Shown: positions 1 to 12,400 of the stretch, piece by piece
Numbering within the stretch: position 1 is the first letter of the stretch
Layout of the letters: the number at the start of each line of letters is the position of its first letter
Assembly (NCBI GenBank): GCA_000328365.1
Contig: KB304553.1
Span: 47,636 to 111,635 of the forward strand
Direction: 5' to 3'
Length of the DNA stretch: 64,000 bases
Source of the DNA: Capitella teleta
Lineage: Eukaryota; Annelida; Polychaeta; Capitellidae
Position numbers and translations under genes: made by a program
The notes under the pieces: model-generated
Told to the model about the DNA's origin: nothing
The model's input: only the letters and a program-made list of their open reading frames with translations
Databases searched by the model: none

Positions 1-319
1 GTTGGTGCAAGCTTATGGTGTACCGATTGAGTGATTTGTAATGGAACGTGCGTGCTGCAATGACTGGCGATGTGCACGTAGTAAGATGGGAGTATGATTC
101 ATGAAAATGATTTGGAAACATATTGTCGGTGAGTCATACAAAAAAATCATTGCAAGGTATTTGTGGATGTCTGAGATTTTTAGGTCGCGAAAGAGGGTGG
201 TTGTGTGGGTTAAATAAAGGGTTTTAAGAATTAAGCAACTGTATTTTTCTGAAGCAAAAGAACGATGTTTACCAAAAGTTGGTCTACTTTTATAGTAGTA
301 ATACAATTTATTTTTATGT

Positions 320-1070
320 TTAAATTATTTTTTTATGCCTGTACGTATCCACAAGTTGGCGTCTCTTTTATTTCTCTTTCTTTCTGTTATGGAAAGCATT
401 CATTGTAGAATCTATTTAAGGTGTTAGCAAAGACAGAGTATGCTGTTTGGGAGGATCGCTGAATGAGCACCTCAGCCCGTCCTCATTCTCAAAACAGGTT
501 CTGAAATTAATTTTGTTCGTCTCATTATATGATCTCAATTCGATTGTTGAGTTGGTCACGGATTTTAATTGCACTGATGAGGTGTATATGGGATAATAAT
601 CTAAGATGTCAGTAATGATAATTCCTGAGAGATGGTAGTGTTTAGGTCAATATATTATCTATAATTGATGAGTTGGAGACATATCTATTAGTGGGACATA
701 TGAATAGGAGTAAATCAGGTTATCGAATCCAAATATTATTTCATTTTTATGGTATTTACATAGATCAGTATTAAAATCCCCTGTGAGGTAACATACCTTA
801 TGCCCAACTTTAATTTTCTCCAGAACTGTATTTATTTGCTCGGTGAATCTAGCTGTATCAGAGGAGGGCGGTTTATAGATGACCCCTACGATCACTCTTC
901 TGTTGCTATTAGTTAGCTCTATGAATTTACTTTGAAAAGTTTTAGAATTGTGAATATTATCGATATTTATCCTTCCTATGTAATTTATAACATGTTGTAT
1001 AGGCTACAAGTGTTTTTATTTAGCCAGGTTTCAGAAAAGGCTATGAATGAGAAATTTTGTCAGTTAAAGG
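320..1070 (-). mobile_element. LINE fragment, endonuclease domain (CR1/L2/Jockey-like)
   Basis: Read on the minus strand, this stretch translates to part of an apurinic-type endonuclease of a non-LTR retrotransposon. An IVGVIYKPP strand motif lies near 870-895. It is followed by a GDFNTDL motif near 775-800, the family's catalytic Asp/Asn signature. After frame changes come DISDHYP-like and YNECFP-like stretches that normally link the endonuclease to the reverse transcriptase. No reverse transcriptase follows, so this is a truncated, frame-broken copy. Clade assignment is from motif resemblance only. Confidence 0.75.
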
Positions 1071-1519
1071 GAGGGAGAACTGGTTAAAAATGAACTTTGA
1101 GTCGTTATTTGATGCACCAAAAATGATTCCTATGCCTGGCTCACACAAGGAATATCATCGCTAACGATTTCGCGGGAGATATATTGCTAATTAGGCGTGG
1201 CGTCAGGAGCTGTGATGAAACACAGAGTTCTCCATCTTTTACAATGGGCCTCGTCATATAAGCGTGTCCTGCGACTAAACCCCAGAATATTTTTTTTATT
1301 TTATTTTCGGAAATAGATAGAATAATCATTTTGCCACCAGTCAGGCGAGAAAAAAAAAAAAAAATTTCGCTTTTGTTCTTATTTTAACAAGCGATTTTCT
1401 AGGACACCTACCATGGTTTCTCATCCTGAAACAGTAAAAAGGTCAGCCAGAGTGCACCACACATGCGCAATACTGACGCTTTCCTTTCGTAAAGAACAAA
1501 GATGTCTTTTTATGGCGAA

Positions 1520-1600
1520 GATGGTCTGCTCTGATTGGCTGAAATCGATAGCTTCACGAGGGGAACGGGACCAATCACGACAAGCCCTCAGCTGACGTTT
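1520..1600. promoter_or_regulatory. pair of CCAAT boxes
   Basis: Two CCAAT boxes of opposite orientation (ATTGG near 1535, CCAAT near 1570) lie about 35 bp apart in a locally GC-richer patch. This could be a promoter, but no gene start can be tied to it. Confidence 0.2.
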
Positions 1601-2136
1601 GCCTCCTATACTTCGTAATGGAAGCCATTCTCCCATAGGCGCAATAATAACCCCGATATTCGGAATGCATTATTTCCTTACGCTTGCATCCAGGCATGGT
1701 GTTCTTGGCACGGAATGCTATCAATTGGTGCTATGAATCAATAGAACATCACTTAAAATCCAGTTCCACATCCCTTTAAGCTGTGTGATAAGGGAGTCAT
1801 AGTTAGATTGGTAGTTTGGAATATTTGAATGAAATAATGAAAGGGAATCAGATGTAGTGCAATGTTCATGTATGTTGTTATAGTAAGGGCCTCACCAAGA
1901 GGAGGTGAATTAATTTATCGGTCAGGGTCACCATGGACGGCATTGGGGTTGTTTGGGCTTGTGGCATGAAACAGATAGAAGAGGAAGAGAAAATATAGAA
2001 AATAAACAAGAATGAATGATAAATACGATACCAACAATAAATATGTGGCTGAGGGTGATTGTAGAGGAAACATGAGGCTATATATACAAGAGTAATATAA
2101 TTGACGTCATTGTCTATAATTACATAGAGATTGCTC

Positions 2137-3200
2137 GGATTCCTCGAACCCCGCTTCGTCGAAAAACACTCTTCCTCGAACATATTTTTCGGTCCCTTGA
2201 GCAAAATCGAATCGTATTCGTCGAAGTTTTTTTTTTTTTTTTTTAGATCAAAGAACCCTTTCGCTAATTGTAATTAACGCAACTCTGTTTACTGTTTTGG
2301 ACAATCGTTTACAAACAGAGTTCGACTCGCTTGTCACCTCTCGCATTGTTCAGAAGTTAGCGTCTCCGTCTCAGTCTTTTCATTGCGTAATCGACCGCAT
2401 CGTGTCGATTAAAGCAGCCGCCATGTTCAAACGTTCAATTAGCAGCAAGCGTTCTTTTGTTCACGATGCTTGGTTAACAATAGAAGAGAGAGCATGTAGT
2501 GGATTTTCGATTGGAGTAAAACACAGATGTTGAATAGGCGGGAAACATCAATAATAAACAAACTCTGCCCATCAGTATAAAACCCGATCATTCGTCACAA
2601 CAAATTAATCATTCTGTCGACGAATCTCTGCGAGACATCTCTGCAATAATAACGACTAAACGAAAGATCACGCGTGTAACCCTGGAGACCAAGTTCCTGG
2701 CGATCAGCGAAGCTGAAGCTGGAGGGAAGAAAAAGGCCATCGCCGATAAGTTTGGATTCCCACCAAGCACCCTGTCAACTTGGATCAAAAATTCTGAGAA
2801 GATTCAAGCGCATTACAGAGAGAGTGGAGGTGACAGGAAGCGAGCGAGGTTGTGTGAATACCCGGACGTGGAAGAGGCGTTGATGCTGTGGTTCAAGGCG
2901 GCAAGAACAAAGAATATCCCCCCTCTCTGGGCCGACTTTGTATATTTTGTAGTAAACAACGCAAACAAATCGTTTTAATTTTTTTTTCATGTGTTGGTAG
3001 CTAGCTTTAAAGTGTTCAAGGGTAGGTCATTATGCTATCATAACGTAATTTGAGATCAATACGCTATCATAACGTCATCTCATAGATCATAACGTTACCA
3101 AAATGTTGAGAATTCGAAAACCCCGATTCGTCGAAAACCCTCTTCGTCGAAGTATTTTCGCTGGTCCCTTCAAATTCGAGTTAGCGGGGTTTTACTGTAG
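2137..3200 (+). mobile_element. pogo/Tigger-like DNA transposon, internally deleted
   Basis: From about 2655 the plus strand encodes the N-terminal DNA-binding part of a pogo/Tigger (CENP-B-like) transposase. A KRKITRVTLETKFLAI start is followed by a helix-turn-helix (AIADKFGFPPSTLSTWIKN) and then EEALMLWFKAARTKNIP, the start of the second CENP-B helix domain. The reading frame then runs into unrelated sequence and the whole DDE catalytic domain is absent. The right end (about 3113-3198) ends in ACTG followed by TA, and its reverse complement begins CAGTAAAACCCC. Related TTCGTCGAA-containing sequence occurs at 2137-2230 in the same orientation, so the left boundary is uncertain. Confidence 0.75.
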
Positions 3201-3849
3201 TTGTCTTATCTATAATTCAATTAATGATGTAATCAATATTTGGGTTTAAATGATTTCACAGTCTTAACTGATCTTTGCTGCTTACTGCGATGCTTTTGCC
3301 GCTTGTTGTCTTTATCTTTTATTTTATTTTTGCTGTCTTTATCGTGATGTTTCCATCACTAATCCATGTATCTTTGGTTGAATTGTCACGCTTGAGGGAT
3401 CTGGCGATCCACGCAAGATGCGTCATTCTCTTTGTCAGGTCCTCGTTGATGAAGATGCTCTTTGGTCTGTCTTCTCGCGCTAGGAGTTTCCCAGCACCCA
3501 TGCACTTCCTTTTGGAACGCTAAGTGGTAAACTTAATCATGATCGCGCGCGATCCTTCTCAACAGTTTTCTTCCCCAATCGGTGAATGCGGTAGACCTCA
3601 GTGATGAGATCGATTGGGGGAGAAACTTTGGTGCGCGTAGTATGTGTTGTAAGGTTTGTTTATGCGTAGTAATACAACAGTTGTGGATTATCGTTGATTC
3701 AATGTTAGTTCAACTTGAAACTAATAATTTATAGTTGGATAACGACTTTTCCTTGGATCGATATCCGTGTGTAAAGTAAGATTTATAACATGCATATATA
3801 GTTGTGAGTTACTTCTCTTGTGATTCAACATTTCATTCATTAGCTAGTT

Positions 3850-4215
3850 AATATGAGTTTTGGGGGTCCGGGGTTATTGGACAATAAAAGAATCGATAAT
3901 TTAAGGTGGCGATTCAGGACATCGAGGGCAACTTCTTCAACGTTCTCGGTTTCCTCCTCCTTATGGAGACCCGTATGGAGTTCTCAATACGGTCTTGTGA
4001 AGACCCTAGGTCCTCCACCTTGTCCTCCAGCTGCCGAATGATGTGATCGCGCATGCGGAGTTCCTCGCGGAGCTTTACCAGTTCACTCTGAACAGAGGTA
4101 GTCACAAGTTCGGAAATACTTCCTTTTACTCTCTCATCGGAGAAGGCCGCGATTAGTCCTTTTATCAGATCCGTATTTTGGAGCTCAGACGAGATTGACG
4201 GTCGCGTCTCTCGGC
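3850..4215 (-). mobile_element. LINE ORF1-like fragment
   Basis: The minus strand encodes a helical segment (LIKGLIAAFSDERV) and then a coiled coil (LRMRDHIIRQLEDKVEDL). These run into an ENSIRV motif that matches the coiled-coil to RRM junction of LINE ORF1 proteins. After that the frame shifts, and the acidic continuation is found in another frame. No RT is adjacent. The assignment is by architecture, and a host coiled-coil exon is the alternative. Confidence 0.5.
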
Positions 4216-4389
4216 TGCCGCCAATGAAGGAAGATATTGTAATAAGAAATTAATTAGTTCTCACAGTAGTTACAGGATTCATATAGTGACGGTGGTAATC
4301 CGTAGAAATCCGCGTGATGATCCGTAGTAAGAATCCGTATAGTTATTGTTAGAAAAATCTCACATTGAACTAGTCGGTTGTCTCAAGAA

Positions 4390-4810
4390 GTTATTTTAAG
4401 ATAAAGATAAGATTAAGATAAGATATTAAGTTGATAAGAGCGAAATGCAGAGAGCAATTTTTTATGTTCATCGTTCGGTATCTCAAGCACGAATGTATAT
4501 TTTTTTCTTCTTTTTCAAGTCATTTTCAATTTTATTGATATAGCTATAAACAAGTGAAGATAAATAAACAAGTGAAGATAAACAGTGTAAATAAAAAGAC
4601 CCGGAAACCCCGAGGGGCTTAGATGCTCTTGTAAGTGCGCAAACAAATATAAATAAGTAAGAGCTCGCGTGAAGGATGACAAAAACACAATAACAAAAGA
4701 AGATTTCATTAATTAGGAAAGATAATAAAAGTTCAGCACAAGAAAGAATCAAATTCAAAAGACGATAACGCGGAATCGAATAGAAAAAGTATAAATTCAA
4801 ATATTAAATT
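4390..4810. repeat. AAGATA-type simple tract and 3'-end-like repeat
   Basis: 4395-4435 is a GATAAGATTAAGATAAG simple tract of the kind left at LINE 3' ends. 4545-4590 holds two tandem copies of an 18-base AACAAGTGAAGATAAAT unit. The A-rich remainder has no recognised coding capacity. Confidence 0.35.
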
Positions 4811-5082
4811 GTTTTCTTTTGATTATCGAATGCAAAAGACATTGCAATCAGATTCACATTTTGTTGTGTTTGCTAGACTAGACAAAAATAATACATGCAA
4901 TGTTTAACCTCACAAGAATCCGGCTTATATAAATCAACATTACATAATATATAATCCAATTATAATGGTATTAAAGTTAAACTGACAAACCAACTCACAG
5001 ACATAAATGCAACCATTGGCAACCATCTGCGTGTCATTTTCCATTAAAATCAATCAAAATGATTGGACCTTCATCGTTGGAA

Positions 5083-6087
5083 TTACTCTGACTCCGTTGG
5101 CGTCTTTCGCACTCTCAGCAATTTGTAATACGCATCCCTGAATAGAACGTTCTTCCAGCCATAGATGAAAGGATTGACGATAGAGTTGACGACCAGCATG
5201 GTCTTAGATAACTCACTTGGGATGGCGAACCAATCAGGAGCTCCGTGGATCTTCCAGGGCGACGGTAGGCTATATGAGATGCAGTTGAAGATGATGTACG
5301 GCAGCCACGTGGTGAAGAAGCAACCAACGACCAACAGAAGCATCTTGGTGACCTTGAACTGATTTCTACTCTTGGCGTTCGCTTCTTCGTTCGCCGCATT
5401 CTCCATAACGACCACAGCAACAATTGATCGTTGTCTTTTGATTGCTTCCAATGCAATGGCGAAGTTTACAACTGCGCAAACCAACAGGCAAATTAAAGTA
5501 GGCATTATGAAAAATGCCTGGAAATAAATTCGTGGGTAGATGTTGAAAGTCATACAGGTCACTCCGGGTTTCCACAATTCCCAACCAAATAAAGGTAGGA
5601 AGTTAATGGTGATGACCACTATCCAAATAATGACCACCACACGCTTTACGGTGGCGTCCGTCACCCATTGGTAGTACCTCAGGCTGAAGTATACGGCTAT
5701 GAATCTCTCGGTACTCAGTGCGAGGATGTTCACCACAGAGCTTTGTAAAGCAAGCATTAGCAGAGTAAGGCTCGACAAACACAGGTACTTGTTGGAGGAA
5801 GCCAGAGCCTGACCAATTTCCGTGTAGTTCCATACCGCAAAGAGGGGTCCTGTGAGGCAGGTGAAGAGGTCGCCAATGCTCTGGCTACAGATCAGTATGT
5901 TAGTTGGGCTGTGGAGCTGCTTGTACTTGAAAAACGCCAAAATTGTAAGCAGGTTCCCAGGGATGCCTGCCATTAACACGGCAATCCCGCAGACTAGCAC
6001 CCCTGTGTTCCAATCATGGTAATCAGAAAGTTTTGCGGGTGCCAATGTATTTGCGTCAAGCGTCGGTTCGAACGTGGTGCTGTCCAT
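5083..6087 (-). CDS. Rhodopsin-class (class A) G-protein-coupled receptor, orphan
   Basis: A complete intronless 334-residue seven-helix receptor of the plasma membrane. Visible landmarks are TM1 with GN (44-45), TM2 with SIGDL (Asp73), the conserved disulfide pair Cys103/Cys178, and TM3 ending in ERF (127-129) in place of DRY. TM6 has TWLP (260-263) and TM7 has NPFIY (305-309). There is a short Lys/Arg-rich C-terminal tail. An N-glycosylation sequon (NYT, 87-89) sits in the first extracellular loop. The start Met precedes a 25-residue extracellular N-terminus with no signal peptide, normal for the class. Ligand cannot be assigned. Amine, melatonin/adenosine-like and peptide receptors were considered, but there is no Asp in TM3 typical of amine receptors. 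The nearest gene is the NEK kinase 3.3 kb away on the same strand. Confidence 0.93.
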   Translation of the reverse strand: MDSTTFEPTLDANTLAPAKLSDYHDWNTGVLVCGIAVLMAGIPGNLLTILAFFKYKQLHSPTNILICSQSIGDLFTCLTGPLFAVWNYTEIGQALASSNKYLCLSSLTLLMLALQSSVVNILALSTERFIAVYFSLRYYQWVTDATVKRVVVIIWIVVITINFLPLFGWELWKPGVTCMTFNIYPRIYFQAFFIMPTLICLLVCAVVNFAIALEAIKRQRSIVAVVVMENAANEEANAKSRNQFKVTKMLLLVVGCFFTTWLPYIIFNCISYSLPSPWKIHGAPDWFAIPSELSKTMLVVNSIVNPFIYGWKNVLFRDAYYKLLRVRKTPTESE

Positions 6088-7689
6088 GTCGGCTGGTCTA
6101 CCGAAGAGGCTGTGCTATGAGACATGCGCTTATATGCTAACCACTGGTAAGCATCAGGCGACATTGCATATACATGCATTATGGCGCATCCATAGTTAGC
6201 AACAAATCCATAGCGTTACCACTGCCTATCACTTCCTGTTTACCCCCTTTTATAACCAAGAGCAGAACCCACCCTCCCCCCTAAAAAAGTGATGGTAAGT
6301 TGATAACACAATGTAAATCTGTTTGCACTTCGTTTTATTCGTCTTGGTTTTATACACACATTGTTATGACTTCGGGAAACACAACAGTTTTTATTGCTCT
6401 TTCTATAACAAAAACAGAATTATATGGTGTGGAATCACCAGCCCATTATGACGTAGTGACTCCAATTCTACATCATTTATCCATGGGTTGGATGTTAAGC
6501 CCCAAGCTCGTATCAACGAAGACACAACACAACCAATCACTTCATATTGGCTTTAATTTACCTTCAACAAAATCCGGAGAAGAATATCCAAAATAGTAAG
6601 ATCAAATAGGTATCTTAGGAGGTGGTTTGCACGATGATAGTGACCGAGAGAGTGAGTGTGCTAGTGAAGTGTGATATCCATGGAAAATATTCGTGTCTCA
6701 TATACTAGAACCATAGATGTGGGGCAGCCTGCGTTTCTAATAGAAAATGCAGTCAAACGGTGCCTTTCAAGTATTGCTATCTGACAGTGATTGATTGATG
6801 CGCTTGCTTCCGGCTTTTTGCTTCTCGGCGAACTTCTGACCCCCAGTATTCGCTAATTGCATCTTGGCCTTCTGAGCCCCCAGTATCGCTAATTGCCCCT
6901 TGAAAGATGAAAGCAATTCCGTGCACACTCTGCACGAAGGTCTACATACGTGTACACATACAGAGTTTATATAATGATAATTACATATGCTATAATGAAA
7001 CATCGTGTAAAGCAGTTGGAAGCATCCATGTTATCTTAACACATTATCTGCCTATATCTAATAATGCAATATATAGACTTTAACCGGATATTGGACCCAA
7101 TGTAGGCCTACCAATACAAGGAGCATGCAGGTGAGTGTGCAGCAAGCTCAGTGAGCATACATCGTATTGCATTATTTGTTCTATAGTGGGGGGTCTACAT
7201 TATTACAATAACTAAATTGTTTCAATTTTGGAGGAAAGCATGAAATTTGGCAAAAGCATAGTCTTCGGCCAGATCTAGGCATAGACACTTTGGGTCAATC
7301 GATATCTTCAACTGTAATCACCCGTATTAAATTACTAATTAATTCGCTCGTTGGCTACCTGTGGTACAATTGACACAGAGCATTAACTTTGATGTTTAAA
7401 AATAGGTAATCGAGGGCACAGTGTACAATTTCGTCCATATTTGTCTGATAAGGCTGGCTGGAAGTGGAATGCTGACCTATACTCGCAATACAACCCTGCT
7501 ACGGAGAGTTGGAACTCGAAGGCTTCGATTATGCCTCACCTTGAAGGTTGTTGCTTTACCTGTTTTGACCTCGTTATATAACTATCTCGTCAACTCGCGT
7601 ATTAATTCGCCATTATATTATATGCCTGATGATGCAACCAGACAGTATATTGCACGTAGGGATAATGAGACTTACCCAAGTATATGTCA
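6088..7689. other. no gene recognised
   Basis: Upstream flank of the GPCR. It is AT-rich with short chance reading frames only. I see no repeat signature or RNA gene. Confidence 0.5.
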
Positions 7690-8160
7690 GCAATTCAGTA
7701 ACAGTATAAAAGTGTAAGGCACTGAGGCGTGAATGTCCAATAGGGTGTATTGCTGGGTTTCTACTCTTAAGATTAATCATCTTATGCTGATGATTCAGTC
7801 GTCTTACGTCCTAACTCTTAAGTACAGTTATTTGTACTGAATATGGTGATGACCTTGGCATTAGATATAATGTTGTAAAAAGCAATGCCATATGACAGCG
7901 TAATGCAAGGACAATAAACAGTTTTCCCTGACTTCTATCTGTGCAATGAAATCATGAATGTTAGTCATGATACCAAATATCTCAATCATCTTATAGAACA
8001 ATGATTATTTGTCGGATGATATCGCTGGTGAAATTAAACAGTCAGCGTTGGAACATTTAGGGAAATACTAAAAATATGTTTATGAGTTCGCCAGATGTAG
8101 AGTCCAACTATTCAGACCTATTGCTCATCAATGTATACTTCGTATCTCTAGTGTCATTAT
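7690..8160 (+). mobile_element. decayed LINE reverse-transcriptase fragment
   Basis: Across several frames the plus strand keeps the order of RT palm/thumb motifs. An ADDSVVLRPNS catalytic-box segment lies at about 7786-7818. Next comes a FPDFYLCNEIMNVSHDTKYLNHLI segment (7935-7998), equivalent to the usual F-x-Y-L ... YKYLGHxI stretch. Finally there is DDIAGEIKQ near 8018-8045 and a CRVQLFRPI-like segment. Frames change repeatedly, so the copy is old. Confidence 0.6.
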
Positions 8161-9410
8161 TTCATTTGAACATCATTTATCTGAGCATAACCACCCACTT
8201 ACGGTGGCTTATACCTTAATTAATAACGACCCGCGAGAAAAGTAAAAGTACGGAAAGAAAGCATCGCCGGTTACGAAAAGAAACAATTACGTCAACGAAT
8301 GAAAAATTGAGGATAAAAATGTGCAACGCGCATGATTTATACTTTGAATTACAGCACTAATAATTAAAATATATAATTTTCGGCATCGATGAGTGAGGAA
8401 TGAAAATAAAATAATCCTCGCTCTCCTATACCAGTATAAAGCCCAAACTGGGGACAGGGCACAAGTACTGCAAAACAAGTATAACGTTTTTCTTGATGCT
8501 ATCTCGATATGGCTACACTGATCACATAAAACCCCAGCATCAATTTAAGCTTTCCATAACGGTAATGCTCCTAACTAAATATAAAATGCCGCCTAAACAG
8601 CTGGATGTGCATGTGACATTGTGAAGTGACAATGCCAGTTTTGCTCAATTGTCGCGCAGTGATAGCATCATACACGGACAGTCAGCATTGTGTAACACTT
8701 AGTTGGCCGCTCCGACGTGCTGTGGCGTCGTCTGCTCGTTAGACAATGGAACAGTCAGTGCATAGTGGTCAGAGAAACAACCGTGGTTGATGATTTGGAA
8801 GTGGAGACATGGAGTCAACTGACGTCACACAAGTTTCAAGCCGTCGATATTGATTGCCTAAAAACAACGTCATGTTACCATTTTCATACAATGGTAATAC
8901 GGACGCTACAGGTCTAAAGTGAGGATAGTTCATTGCATGCAAAGTGAGGGCAAAGCTTGGGATATTAATTACGCTGGCTTCTGATGGGTCTATTTACTCA
9001 AAAGATGAAGAGTGAAATACAATTAAATTACCATGACTTCATATTATGGCAAATAATTAATCTACGTACAAGTCATTTTTTCCAACACATGTTTTACGGA
9101 AAACAATAAAAGTATAAAGTTTTAGAAGAAGAGATGTTATGCATGCACAAATGAACTCGCACCTTTGAGCTCTTAGTCAAAACAGCTGATCTCATGAAAT
9201 TATCATATGCCATAATGGCCGTTGTGCACAACTAACTTAATCAATTGCTGTGCTGAGACAAATTAAAGAACAGGTGGTCATAAACAGACTGAATACGCCT
9301 GCGCAACAAGCACTCCAAAGCGTCGTGAAAATGACCAAACCGGACCGAAATTGAGCTTGGGTCAAATTAATTTTTTATTTCATTTGTATCTTAGTCATGC
9401 ATTTTTTTTT
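8161..9410. other. no gene recognised
   Basis: Intergenic DNA downstream of the kinase gene's 3' end. No coding pattern, repeat or RNA gene was identified. Confidence 0.45.
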
Positions 9411-9416
9411 TTTATT
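9411..9416 (-). terminator. AATAAA polyadenylation signal of NEK gene
   Basis: On the minus strand an AATAAA hexamer lies 15 bases past the NEK stop codon, within an A-rich tract. Another AATAAA-like site lies near 9375. The low-complexity context weakens the call. Confidence 0.4.
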
Positions 9417-9430
9417 TTTTTTTTAGGAAA

Positions 9431-12400
9431 TCATAGCATTGTACAACATTGCATCTGAATAAGCTGAATGAGGAGTGGAAACATATCGTTAAATTTGTCA
9501 TGAGCAATTTCTTCGATGCAAGTGAAGTCTTTGCCCAGAGCCAACGCGTTCCTCACACGCTCATACGCATGAACGAACTCAGCAGCTCCGACCTTCGCCA
9601 CGAGAAACCGTTGGAGAGCCTCCATGCTTTTATTCACATCAGTTGATGATTTTGCTTTGCAGCTGTTGTACAGGAGGCGACAGGCTTCGTGGTGGAAATT
9701 CGCAGGCGATGGCACTGGAGACAGACAAACGTGTTAACAGTTGTTGTAAGTGCATGGGATTTGTATTCAGTTAGGACCCTCCTACGGAAAAATACTTTTC
9801 GAACACTGTTTGCGCGGAATTCAGACATTATCATATTTGAGCCTTCACGCAGAAACTTGTTTTCGAAGTTTGAGCAAAACACCATTAATTATTATAATTA
9901 TGTTTATCTCCATCCTGCGACAGAATCCTGAGAGCTGTCAAGTCAGAATTTGCTAGAAATGGCTTTCTGCTATATTTGAACTTATTAGCTCGACAACTCT
10001 CACTAAATATTTTTTAGTATATTGATGTCATAAATAAATACCAGAACCTAATCTGGACTCTTTTATTTGTTTACATATAAATATATGTAAACAAATAAAT
10101 AAAAGAGTCAAGATTAGGTTCTGTATTTATTTATTATATATAACCATAATGTGATCTATCAGCAGGTGGTTTCTATAGAAGTGTGTGGTTTGCTGGTGAT
10201 TTTCCAGGTACATGCACATGTATATGAACAGGATATAGTACGTGGTCCATGAGATATGGACTCTTATTTGTTTGCATATAAATATATGTAAACAAATAAA
10301 ATAAAATGAAATATAAATATATGTAAACAAATAAAATAAAATGAAAGAGAACACGATAAGTTCTGAGTTACTTTTGGGAGAGGGGGTATTGGCGGAGTCA
10401 TTTGACTGGTGCACTGTATGGCGTTACCGGATTTCTTGAAGCATGAAGAGACCAGCCAAGATCCAAAATACCTCAGAACAGGTTATACATGTACATGTAT
10501 TTTTTAAAGATCTCTGAGCTATATGAGTTATGCATGTAACCCTGGATGACTTAGATGAGGCTTTTTAAAGCAACACGATTTTATAATTATCCCAATCCGG
10601 TTAACCTTCGTACACTTATGAATGCCATATATGTCACCTTCAATAACCGTTGTGTCACATGTGGTCGTTTCATTCGCTGAATTGTTTTCATCTTCCGAAG
10701 TTTGATATTCGTCCTCTGCGTCCACTTCGTCCACACTGACTTCATTCCCATCTTGCTCAATGACAACAGGACTCTTCTGCTGTATGGTGTATGTCTTGCC
10801 AATTGACACTTTTTTCGGTTTGAATGGGCTTTTTTTGGCGGCTGGTGGAGACTTCTTACCCAGTTTTGTCCCTTTCTGTAGAGTCGTACGATAAAGCGAG
10901 AAAGTGGGGCCTTTCTTTGCGGTCTGTATTGGAACACATATCTACATTAGGCTTCATAACCATTCAGCTGGTTACCTTTGGGGCTATCCGTTGGTTCATG
11001 CTGTCCACAGAGCTGACTGCCCTATTGCAATCGACCAGAGGGGTTTTCTTCGGGGTGGACCATGAGCCTCTTCTCTTCTGGTTTGGTCCAACTGCGGGCA
11101 CCTTTAAACAATGGTTAACACTAGCAAAGCATATGCACGAGATAATCCAACATTCTCTTTGTCGATTTCAGGTTCGCTTCGTCCATCTGGGGATTGATAG
11201 CTCGTCCTGCTCATGCGATGCGCGTGTGCGGTCACATACGGTTGCAGGGCCGCGACTGACAACACCTGCCTGGCACTCGGTCTCTTCTCGGGCTGAACCT
11301 GCAACAGAACGTCCACCAAGTCCTTGAGTAATGGTCCGTACATCCTGCAAGCCAGATAGGGAGAGATTGCCTTTAGATAGTTATTAGTGTTAAGTATAGC
11401 TTACTTGGGGATTGGGCTGTAGAGGCCACGGATGATGTTCACGACCAGGAGACTGAAGTCAGGACCATCAAAAGGAGGCACAAGACAACACAGTTCGTAC
11501 AAGACGCACCCAGCCGCCCAGATGTCACTCTTGGTGCCATAACTAAAGCAGGTCAAAGAATCACCTGGTATTCTATTTCATCAAAACATAATTAGTCAAT
11601 ATTTCCCTGAAACGGAAAAAGCATCACCAAATTTGGAAGTTTCAAATGGGATTGCATTTGCTATCAAATATATATTGAATACAAATTGGAGTGAGAGGAT
11701 GCCGATGGCATGTAGCTCCCAATTATTAGACACACGTTCAAATAGTGCTTGCTATCGGTAAAGAAGATAAAGAAAAAGAGAGCGATTAAATCAGTCGAGC
11801 ATTCAGGTGTACATCGCGAAGAAACTGCGCACCTGAGGACGCAAGTGAGCGGTGCATCAACACGTGATACGCTCGTATTCACAAGCTGACAATTTACTTA
11901 ATAACATATTAGTTTAATAACATATTAGTTTAATGTATGTAACAAATTAACTTAGTGTAATTTATGTAACAAACAAAACCTGCTTAAATTATTGCAGCGA
12001 TGTTCTACACCGAGAGAAGAACAGGTACGGGATTGAAGGAATGCTTGTAGCAAACATTGCCCATTGTAATAACTCAAGCACATAAAACTGAAGATAACTA
12101 AATACACACTAGACTCACTTAAAAGTGTATATGAGGCTTGATGGCTTTGTCCTATGTCACGTGGCAGTGCGTAGGTGTATGGTTCAACGAACGGTTCATA
12201 AACAACAATAACTTGAAAGTGCAGCACTAACAAGACCAGGGCACATGTACAGAATGAGCTCTTTAACTTAGTAGAATAAAACTCCCAAAATACACGTATA
12301 CTTAGAGGATAAAGATCATCTTGTTATCAAATAACAGTTATGAATACAGTGTGTAGATATTCAAAAGGTGCTAAATATAGAATTTATCTGTGATTGCAAA

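Noticed and set aside
5115-5833. Several 70-113-codon frames overlapping the GPCR
   Set aside because: Shadow frames of the receptor's coding sequence.
10824-11327. 167-codon plus-strand frame
   Set aside because: Antisense shadow of NEK exons 6-8. It crosses three verified splice junctions and has no domain.
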